DNA from: Echinostoma caproni
Lineage: Eukaryota; Platyhelminthes; Trematoda; Plagiorchiida; Echinostomatidae
DNA length: 25,209 nucleotides
NCBI GenBank assembly: GCA_900618425.1
Contig: UZAN01039601.1
Location: forward strand, 1-25,209
Reading direction: 5' to 3'
Shown: positions 11,627-19,066 of the stretch, in pieces
How positions within the stretch are numbered: position 1 is the first letter of the stretch
Layout: each line of letters begins with the position of its first letter
Position numbers and translations under genes: made by a program
The notes under the pieces: generated by a model
Told to the model about the DNA's origin: nothing
Seen by the model: the letters and a program-made list of their open reading frames with translations, nothing else
Databases searched by the model: none

Positions 11627-11644
11627 TCGGTTACATGTGACCGA
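11627..11644. repeat. Near-perfect 18-bp palindrome
   Basis: TCGGTTACATGTGACCGA is self-complementary except for one T-G position per half. It sits between the CCAAT-containing segment and the E-box promoter candidate. It may be a protein-binding site; nothing further can be said from sequence. Confidence 0.6.
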
Positions 11645-11944
11645 AATAGAGGCTGTTAGTTAGACTGGTAGATTGAAATCAACACAAGTGACCGATTATA
11701 CCATACAATCACCGCGACAGAGAGCAGTTGTTAGTGCATATTTATGTGGTTTCCACTCTGTGAATTATAATTCCAATCAGTACAATGTTTTGAATTGTGC
11801 AATAGCGTGTATACGACAGTAAATTTGTGTTGATTTAATTGAACTGAACTGACCACATACACGAGGATAACGGTAGTCAAACGGGGGCACAAACAGTCTG
11901 ATTGTGTCGAGTTTTGGTGTCTTAGTTATATATTTTCGCGCCGA

Positions 11945-12087
11945 CACGTGACTATTCGGCCCACGTGATTGGTTCTTATGGACCTTGGTGCTNGCATAAC
12001 TGTTGAAATCATAAATAGCTCGTCAATGTGTACGTTCGCTTGCCGCTCAACGACACAGATCATTGATTTTCTCATCAGTGTAGACAG
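11945..12087 (+). promoter_or_regulatory. Candidate RNA polymerase II promoter with short first exon
   Basis: Two CACGTG E-boxes (11945-11950 and 11962-11967) are followed directly by an inverted CCAAT box (ATTGG, 11968-11972). A TATA-like ATAAATAG lies at 12011-12018, about 40 bases further on. A start site about 25 to 30 bases downstream would fall near 12040-12048. A strong 5' splice site, CAG|GTAAGAG, follows at 12085-12092, so a non-coding first exon of roughly 45 bases is possible. The order and spacing are those of a TATA-type promoter. The U3-R part of a decayed LTR would look similar; I found no primer-binding site or second LTR. Any downstream gene would run into the gap at 12626. 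Confidence 0.35.
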
Positions 12088-12195
12088 GTAAGAGTGTATT
12101 TCGTAGGAATGTCAATTGCTTAGTTATCTCATCTGATCGATTGTCATCCTGACTTGTGCCAGATCAGTTAATCGAGCGCGGGCGAGAGACAATAT

Positions 12196-12219
12196 AACAA
12201 CAATAACAACAACAACAAC
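12196..12219. repeat. AAC/AAT trinucleotide microsatellite
   Basis: Eight AAC-type units with one AAT interruption, about 100 bases downstream of the candidate splice donor. It is a simple repeat, possibly intronic if the promoter call is right. Confidence 0.85.
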
Positions 12220-12625
12220 TCAATATGCAGTACCAATAATGATAATTATAGCTATACAACTTGAGCTGATTTAGTCAAAAGAGGGCATGATGTAGGCACC
12301 TTATCTCCTCGTTACACTGATCTGTTGGACTGCTTCAGAGAGTTTGCCGAAACACAAAACAGTTTCTTTGTTACACAAAAATAAACATTGCATTTTCTCA
12401 ATGTACTCTCCACCAGTGTTCGTCCACAGCTCCAGTCACCCAAATAACTTGGTGAAATAGCTCAATCATGCCGAAGCGGGTAACCCTTCGACCAGGTCAA
12501 TGAAAGCCTACAGCGCAGCTGTTGTTGACTCGAATCGTACTCTACGCATCATGCGCTTGAGAACACAAGAGTGTCACACGGAACCAGGTTTAGAGTGCAG
12601 GGTTTATAAACAATCTCCTGGATGG
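12220..12625. other. Unassigned sequence up to the assembly gap
   Basis: No gene is recognised. A plus frame opens at 12500 with an ATG and runs 42 codons into the gap without a stop, and no motif is visible in it. An AATAAA word lies within the A-rich run near 12380 but has no gene to serve. The last 130 bases look less AT-rich than the sequence before them, which fits either an exon or a repeat edge. Confidence 0.5.
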
Positions 12626-13594
12626 NNNNNNNNNNNNNNNNNNNNNNNNNNNNNNNNNNNNNNNNNNNNNNNNNNNNNNNNNNNNNNNNNNNNNNNNNNN
12701 NNNNNNNNNNNNNNNNNNNNNNNNNNNNNNNNNNNNNNNNNNNNNNNNNNNNNNNNNNNNNNNNNNNNNNNNNNNNNNNNNNNNNNNNNNNNNNNNNNNN
12801 NNNNNNNNNNNNNNNNNNNNNNNNNNNNNNNNNNNNNNNNNNNNNNNNNNNNNNNNNNNNNNNNNNNNNNNNNNNNNNNNNNNNNNNNNNNNNNNNNNNN
12901 NNNNNNNNNNNNNNNNNNNNNNNNNNNNNNNNNNNNNNNNNNNNNNNNNNNNNNNNNNNNNNNNNNNNNNNNNNNNNNNNNNNNNNNNNNNNNNNNNNNN
13001 NNNNNNNNNNNNNNNNNNNNNNNNNNNNNNNNNNNNNNNNNNNNNNNNNNNNNNNNNNNNNNNNNNNNNNNNNNNNNNNNNNNNNNNNNNNNNNNNNNNN
13101 NNNNNNNNNNNNNNNNNNNNNNNNNNNNNNNNNNNNNNNNNNNNNNNNNNNNNNNNNNNNNNNNNNNNNNNNNNNNNNNNNNNNNNNNNNNNNNNNNNNN
13201 NNNNNNNNNNNNNNNNNNNNNNNNNNNNNNNNNNNNNNNNNNNNNNNNNNNNNNNNNNNNNNNNNNNNNNNNNNNNNNNNNNNNNNNNNNNNNNNNNNNN
13301 NNNNNNNNNNNNNNNNNNNNNNNNNNNNNNNNNNNNNNNNNNNNNNNNNNNNNNNNNNNNNNNNNNNNNNNNNNNNNNNNNNNNNNNNNNNNNNNNNNNN
13401 NNNNNNNNNNNNNNNNNNNNNNNNNNNNNNNNNNNNNNNNNNNNNNNNNNNNNNNNNNNNNNNNNNNNNNNNNNNNNNNNNNNNNNNNNNNNNNNNNNNN
13501 NNNNNNNNNNNNNNNNNNNNNNNNNNNNNNNNNNNNNNNNNNNNNNNNNNNNNNNNNNNNNNNNNNNNNNNNNNNNNNNNNNNNNNNNNNNNNN
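12626..13594. other. Assembly gap (969 Ns)
   Basis: An uninterrupted run of N joins two contigs. The length is probably a mate-pair estimate. All long frames that span it are artefacts of unknown codons. Repeat copies commonly sit in such gaps, but the content cannot be known from this window. Confidence 0.99.
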
Positions 13595-15137
13595 GCTTCT
13601 TGAGGGTACGACATTACCAAAGGCAGCTCGCAACCGATCACTACCCTGCTGTTGTTTCAACCCACATTTGCAGTTGTAGGAGATCATCGCCTTCCAGTGA
13701 CCTTGACTGAGTCCCATCCTTACGGTCAGAGGACAACGACAACTATGACTTGTGAGATTTGTGCTCGACTATTGATATTTGGACCTGTAGGTTGCAGTCA
13801 ACGAACAATATAAATAATAGATCATAGTTCATGTTTTACTTGTACGGTCATCTGCACCCCGTACTCGTATACTGTGTATCCGGAAACGTTTTGGTTAGCC
13901 CTCGTACATATGTAAATTACATACTATGCATGGTGTATTCACTGGGGTGGTTAGCAAGTTACACTAGACCATTTACATTATTGGAGCTAGGGCTCAAAAA
14001 CACTTTGATCCCAATCCGTCTGGTAGGTCGGCCGAAATAAATTGGGTGCCCTCGAGTTTCGTCCATCCTCCAAACAATCACTTGGTGCATTTTAGCGGAC
14101 AATTTCAGATGATATGTGAACGAGCGCTAAGCACATAAAGGTCTTTCTATGCGAAAATTACCCTATTCCTCAAATTAAATCATCATCATCATCATCATCA
14201 TCAGCTTCGATGCAAAACAATTGGTCTGTTGACAACGCTTGAAAAACATTCTTTCCAAATTTCATTGTGATAAATTTTCACGCGCTTCGTGTGTGGGAAT
14301 TTACCGTTTTTTTGGAGTAGAAAAAGTGGAGTACTACCGAACCGTTATTGAATGCAGCTAGCTACGGATTTAAAAGTCCTTTCAATGATCTACTACTTTT
14401 TCTCTGTTAAATTATACCTTTTCGACGTGTTTCATTCAGAAAAGGTTGTCTAAAGAAAGCCTGTGCATACTGTTTTCTTCACCTCCAACTCACCTATTCA
14501 AGCACAACGTTTTGCACCAGTACAGCTAACGAACTTTGAGAATCAACTTCCTAGTGATCTTCTGGTTAAATGGTAAAGATAACGGTAAATTTTATCGAAT
14601 GAGTTCGAGATCGAAGTGAGTTTTCCTTTTTGATGTAAATCTATCCATCTGGATCGAGTATCAAACTCACTCATAAATGAAAATAATGCGTTGACTTGCG
14701 TTCTCGTGGTAAAATGGGTGTCGGATGAGAGCTACCAGTGATCACCTGCGGTAGTGGTAGCAATAGCGCTTTACTGAAGGTAAAATACTGGTCCACATTG
14801 GCAGTATCACGACGTTTTCCATTGATTCATGACTACTAAAGGTCGACCGAAAACGATGCAAGCTTGGTAGCTCCTAATAAGTTAGCAAAGATGGCTTATG
14901 AGATGTTGAATACAGACAACATGAAACAGTCTGATCAACTGTCGCGCGGTCTCGGGGACAATAGGGTTACTTTTTATCTGTGAGATCTCGGGTTTGATAA
15001 TTTGTTGGATCCATTTGCACTGCTGCAGAGATCAAACAAGGTGAAACCGGTCGTAAGGTACCTTCCGACATTTCCGTTTAGGTTCCAATTTTTCGTATAT
15101 ACAGCAAAATTCCTTGACTAAAATGAAAACCTCTTTA
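13595..15137. other. Unassigned sequence after the gap
   Basis: No recognisable gene. A 69-codon plus frame at 13831-14040 has no known motif. A CAT microsatellite lies at 14181-14203. The 100 bases next to the gap look less AT-rich. Sequence at 14900-15137 lies downstream of the PLE reverse transcriptase in the element's own direction and could include its eroded C-terminal region. I could not find the GIY-YIG endonuclease motifs that complete PLEs carry. Confidence 0.5.
14181..14203. repeat. (CAT)7 microsatellite
   Basis: Seven perfect CAT units plus two bases. The same trinucleotide, read on the other strand, recurs as (ATG)6 at 18070-18087. Confidence 0.95.
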
Positions 15138-15925
15138 TTAGTGATCCACACTCTTTGTTCTTATTTGACACACAAAATTTGTATGTGATGGTTTCCTACA
15201 CAATGAAATAGATGATACAACTGCACCCCGTTCGAAATTGTTGCGAAACACAAAATCGATTGAGTAATAAAAACTAACAACCGGTTGTTGGCGTTTATCA
15301 GTTTCCAGACCAACCAACATTGACTCGGTGACTTTGATTACAGTGAATAAATTGGTGATTAGGCGGTGGATGTCTTTCAGTCTGGCGTATTTCAGGATGA
15401 CAAAAGTATTATCAACTAACCTGACCCACACTTTTGGGTTCATGATAGGAATTGTAATGGTTTTCAATCTCTGCTTCTGTCATGAGTTCTGAAATTGGTG
15501 ATCCCATTTCGAGTGCCTCTATCTGTTCGTATAGCTGTCCTATGAATTGGAAATACGTGAAAAGACATATCCGAAAGGCCTATGAGGTTCTGTCGTCCGA
15601 TTCGGCCAGCTTTTGGGTTATCCTGGTGGGTTTTGAATATAGCCGCCAAGTCGATGTCCGCTGGTGCGAGCAGAGAGGTGACATCAAGTGATACCATGAT
15701 TTAGTCTCCCTCCGATTTCATTGTTTGATCTTTTCCAATAACTGCTTAAATGAGTTTACAAAATGTTATCCACCTCAAAACAAGTGACTGATTAACTTGT
15801 AAAGCTTTTGCTAGACAGTACGCTGGTACTCCTGCCAATGAGACAATTGGTCGCAGGAGGACATCCGGGTTGTGTCCTTTCGGGAGTCCAGACAAACTTC
15901 GAACAACACTTTCAGCTCGGACAAC
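15138..15925 (-). pseudogene. Penelope-like element reverse transcriptase relic
   Basis: Read on the minus strand, the conserved PLE reverse-transcriptase blocks appear in order. They are GLPKG (from 15889), LRPIVSLAG, MVSLDVTSLL (15697-15668), a DNL-like middle, MGSPIS (15507-15490), a PKVWVRLVDN block containing the catalytic box (15419-15408), and CRKPSHTNFV near the end. PLEs copy RNA into DNA at chromosomal nicks, using this enzyme and usually a GIY-YIG endonuclease, which I do not see. The copy is dead. There are TAA stops at 15748-15746 and 15703-15701. Frameshifts are needed near 15510 and 15440. The catalytic YVDD box reads LVDN, so an essential aspartate is lost. The spacing of the remaining motifs is as in the family. 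The 5' and 3' limits are approximate. Confidence 0.88.
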
Positions 15926-16229
15926 ACATACATCCGCATGCAGAGCTACGGTCTTTCCATACCATATACACCGGGTGTCTCAGTTTGTGTTTGTAAGTAA
16001 CTGAAACAGGTGAATAAAATTATTCAGTCGATTGGATGGGTGATATGATTCATTTCACTTGTTTTCCTTTGTCATTAAATAATTCAGTGAAAGATTACTC
16101 AACGCCACACCCATTGCCCACGTTCGGTTTTGCGTCTCCTTTAGTTCACTTGATTGTTTGTTTGTTGTTGTTAGACTGACAAACTGAATAAGCCTGAGAA
16201 AACAGGTTAGCATGCAAGCTTATTTTCTA
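15926..16229. other. Unassigned spacer between the PLE and RTE relics
   Basis: About 300 bases separate two retroelements that run in opposite directions. It may hold more of the eroded 5' part of the PLE, but I cannot align it by eye. A TTG-rich run near 16155-16174 precedes the RTE start. Confidence 0.5.
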
Positions 16230-17064
16230 TACTTTATCGACATTGTGCTACTAAGTGAAGATCCAGGTAAGTTGCAAGCATTTCTGGATAACTTGAATGC
16301 CAGTGTAGCCATATTCGGTATGCGTTTTGCACCTTCAAAGTGTAAAATGTTTCTACAATACTGGGTTGGTGCAGCACCCAGCCTCACTCTAACTGGGGAA
16401 TTAATAGAGCATGTGGATAAGTTTTGTTATTTGGGCAGCTACATCTCACCCGGTGGACGCATCACGGATGAAGTGTCTGCTCGCATATCGAAGGCTCGGT
16501 TGGCATTTGCCAACTTGAGACATCTGTGGCGCCGTGGAGACAACCGGCTGTCTGTGAAGGGTTGAGTGTATGCCGCGACAGTTCGGCCAGTCCTGCTACA
16601 CGGTGCAGAAACTTGGCCATTAGGAAAACAGTACAAAAATAGACTGTCGGTGTTTGAACACCGCTGTCTATGCAGCATTTCATGAATCTGGTGGGGTAGC
16701 CGGATGAGCAATGTTGATGTTATGGGCATAGTTTTGGGTATCCGCGGTCGCCCACTGGAGCACGTGGTCCACCTCCATAGATTACGTTGGTTGGGGCATG
16801 TGTTACGCATGTCACCAGATAGGTTACCACGGCGAGCGATATTCGCCGAAGCAGACACTGAGTGGAGAAAAGCCTAGGGTGGTCAAGCTCAGACCTGGCA
16901 CGAGGGTATGAAAACCCTAACCAGTAGACTGGGTCATATAGGTCCTGTTAGGCTGCCTAGCTGGGGACCTCGGGATGATCGTAAACAATCGCAAACTGAG
17001 TGATATGGCTGGGTGTCGCAAACAGGGGCGTTCGGGCATCTTCACAATCTCTTTACAGGCTTAG
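16230..17064 (+). pseudogene. RTE-like ORF2 C-terminal fragment (reverse transcriptase)
   Basis: The fragment encodes the end of a non-LTR reverse transcriptase and its C-terminal extension. Seen in order are the catalytic box region ending IDIVLLSEDPG, then KFCYLGSYISPGGRITDE, ARISKARLAFANLRHLWRR, VRPVLLHGAETWPL, LSVFEHRCLCSI, and LHRLRWLGHVLRMSPDRLPR. The catalytic box, normally YADD, reads YFID (16230-16241), so the first aspartate is gone. In-frame stops occur at 16563-16565, 16683-16685 and 16875-16877. A frameshift between about 16985 and 16996 moves the last block (LSDMAG...ISLQA) to a new frame ending with TAG at 17062-17064. The first two stops look like CGA-to-TGA changes, since related copies as I recall them have arginine there. 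An ATG at 16212 lies before the homologous part and is probably fortuitous. The copy cannot be active. Confidence 0.88.
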
Positions 17065-17262
17065 ATCACTGAAATTCTCCATTTTCTTTTGGACTCCAAT
17101 TTCAACTTTCCTTTCTTCTCCTATTCTTCATCCAAATGGGCAGCCAAAAGACAGCAACGAAAACCGGCGCACGAATATGCGTGGTTAATGGTTGTTCAAA
17201 CTGAAACTGATACTTTATCGGCCCTCCCAATACGGCACCTGTTGTAATAAACCAAACATGTG
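17065..17262 (+). repeat. 3' tail of the RTE-like element, copy 1
   Basis: This is the untranslated end of the element. It shares several blocks, in the same order, with 23980-24182: an ATTTTC block near 17080, then TCCAAATGGGCAG, then a GTTAATGGTTG-like word, AACTGAAACT, AATAAAC and finally TGTGG. RTE tails are short and hold the site recognised by the element's own reverse transcriptase. Confidence 0.8.
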
Positions 17263-18174
17263 GGGGGATGAGACACATAACTGAGAAAGAATGAGACTGA
17301 GTCATCTTGGTAATTCGTATACGAGAACCTTTCCATCCTTTGTACGGAAATGTGGAAATTTCTGTTTGATTGTCTATTCCGAACGTAATAAGTTCGAACG
17401 TTTATTCAAGAAATTTCGTAGATGCCACAGATAATGGCGTGCGTACTGAACAGTCGCTCTGGCTCTCGTTCTCTTGTCATTATACATAAAAGGGTGTCGA
17501 GGCCATTTTACTTCAGAAAACTTGGTTTTATCCTGAAATTCACAATAATTTAGCGAGACTAAATGGTTATGATATTTTCTGTGGCAATCGTTCGGTTAAT
17601 CTCCACGACTGAGGAGGCAGAGTAGTCGTCTTCGTAAACCGTAACGGATGCAGTAATTCTTTTCTTTTATTTCATTCACTACTAAAAATAATCCGCGTCC
17701 TCGCTCAATGCAAACCCCGTTTCCTTGTTGGGTTTCTTCATACAAATCTACTAAATGTTTGCGTCACATCGGACACACCTGCTCCGGTATTCAAATAGTT
17801 CTGAAACGCCCTTGACACGAAGAAAAAACGGGTCTCTGTGGCGTAATGTAATTATGCCTCTATCTTCACCTATCAGGAATGAGATTCGTTTACTCCCTTA
17901 GCCTTATTTTGAAGAAAATTTTTGGTGAGAAACGGTGTCCGGACGTGCAGTCAGTCTTAAAACAGCTTTGTGGTATACAGAGAAGCCGCTTTGCCAATGG
18001 TAACCCTCTATATCTATCATTTGCCGTTTTCTTCTAAGTAAGCATGCTCTCTCTGCTCTGCCTTTGATAATGATGATGATGATGATGTGCATTCCATCAG
18101 CTCGACCGAGGTGCTCACAGTTCTACAAATCCTGAAAATCAGAAAAGCGTGTGACCTTCCACTCCTCTATAATG
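17263..18174. other. Unassigned sequence
   Basis: No gene or known repeat is recognised. All frames are short. An ATG microsatellite lies at 18070-18087. Confidence 0.55.
18070..18087. repeat. (ATG)6 microsatellite
   Basis: Six perfect ATG units in a TGATGA-rich run. It is a simple repeat, of the same class as the CAT tract at 14181-14203 on the opposite strand. Confidence 0.95.
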
Positions 18175-18585
18175 TCACCAGAGCTGCTGAAAGGATCTGT
18201 TGACGAGTTTTCCAAACACAGTGCTGATACTCTGAAATGATGCATGTTCACCGGAGTGTTCCGTTGTAGGAAGGAAGCCAGGTAAGATCACCCGTGTTTC
18301 AAACAAGGATTCTATTTTATTGCTCTCAACCACCGAAGATCTTTGATAACGTCCTACTAAACGCATGTCACCATTATTAGTTTCCACTCTGTGTATAACT
18401 TTTCTTAATCGACGGTTGATGCTGTCGCCCATATCATGCACTATGTTGAATCCGGATTGGACAATAAACTCCAGCTGTATGACTGGTCTGTTGAGACTAC
18501 ACAAACCTAACCTTCGGTTCCGTGAATCAGGGTACCTCATCATAGTCCACCATGTGCGTAGTGTTCGACCAGACACCTTCCACAT
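18175..18585 (-). CDS. Unrecognised 136-codon antisense open frame
   Basis: The minus-strand ATG at 18585 opens 136 codons with a balanced, charged composition (for example INRRLRKVIHRVETNNGDMR). This looks more protein-like than the overlapping plus frame. A stop lies four codons before the ATG. I find no domain. It could be an eroded element ORF or an exon; the frame on the other strand could equally be its shadow. Only one of the two is likely to be real, and possibly neither is. Confidence 0.2.
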   Translation of the reverse strand: MWKVSGRTLRTWWTMMRYPDSRNRRLGLCSLNRPVIQLEFIVQSGFNIVHDMGDSINRRLRKVIHRVETNNGDMRLVGRYQRSSVVESNKIESLFETRVILPGFLPTTEHSGEHASFQSISTVFGKLVNRSFQQLW

Positions 18586-19066
18586 TTTACTTGATTACTT
18601 CACAAGCCGAACACAGTTTATCTTCTGCGGCAACAAAATTTTATTTTCAATGTACATGAAAGATTTTTCCGTTCTCGTTGTTTTATTGTTTGAAAATATG
18701 CAGGTAATCTGGCCACCGATTATCCTTACACTGCTCCATAGAGCTTACTGTTCAAAAATTGTTGATATTCGTTTTAACCCCAAATGTAGTTGTTTCAACC
18801 AATCGATTAATCTTAACCTTTGGCATTTCATTACTTTTGGTCCACCAGTCTCTACGGCCACCCATAAAAATGTTCAGATGCTGCTTGATCTTACAGGTTA
18901 TCACGGTGTGATTTTGTTGAAATTGTTTTTACCGGTTTACCGGTTATCATTTTACACCTTTAACTGTAGGAAACTTGAAGTTAGCAATGCTTATTATGAG
19001 AATTCGCAATTGTGTGGGTTAAACCTTATTTTCTGTATTGCTCCCCCATTTTGTTTCCAGGGTTGA
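18365..19066 (+). CDS. Unrecognised 233-codon open frame (possible exon or chance frame)
   Basis: This is the longest stop-free ATG frame in the window outside the N gap. I recognise no domain in it. The product would be rich in Leu, Ile, Phe and Ser with several hydrophobic stretches (for example near residues 105-125 and 195-220), which could be membrane segments. The same composition would arise from translating T-rich DNA, and low A content on this strand lowers the chance of stops. Its first 220 bases overlap a 136-codon antisense frame at 18585-18175. A donor-like CAG|GTAATC lies inside it at 18701-18709. There is no promoter or polyadenylation signal that I can tie to it. A single-exon gene is unlikely; a chance frame or part of an unknown element is more likely. 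Confidence 0.2.
   Translation: MSPLLVSTLCITFLNRRLMLSPISCTMLNPDWTINSSCMTGLLRLHKPNLRFRESGYLIIVHHVRSVRPDTFHILLDYFTSRTQFIFCGNKILFSMYMKDFSVLVVLLFENMQVIWPPIILTLLHRAYCSKIVDIRFNPKCSCFNQSINLNLWHFITFGPPVSTATHKNVQMLLDLTGYHGVILLKLFLPVYRLSFYTFNCRKLEVSNAYYENSQLCGLNLIFCIAPPFCFQG

Larger units (their letters stand above)
16230..17262 (+). mobile_element. 5'-truncated RTE-like non-LTR retrotransposon copy
   Basis: The copy starts inside the reverse transcriptase, at its catalytic box, and runs through the C-terminal region of ORF2 into a 3' tail with an AATAAA at 17246-17251. Loss of the 5' part is the usual result of incomplete target-primed reverse transcription. The same 3' tail recurs alone at 23980-24182, which fixes the 3' limit near the shared TGTGG at about 17262. 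I saw no clear target-site duplication. The clade call (RTE/SR2-like) rests on the recalled pattern around LHRLRWLGHVLRM and the short tail; CR1-like is the alternative. Confidence 0.85.

Noticed and set aside
11569..12087. LTR of an LTR retrotransposon
   Set aside because: The segment begins with TGTG and holds promoter-like words. I found no primer-binding site after it, no second LTR and no gag-pol remnant in the window.
12500..13717. Four overlapping long frames of 345 to 375 codons on both strands
   Set aside because: They exist only because the 969 Ns translate as unknown residues without stops; only 10 to 45 real codons flank the gap.
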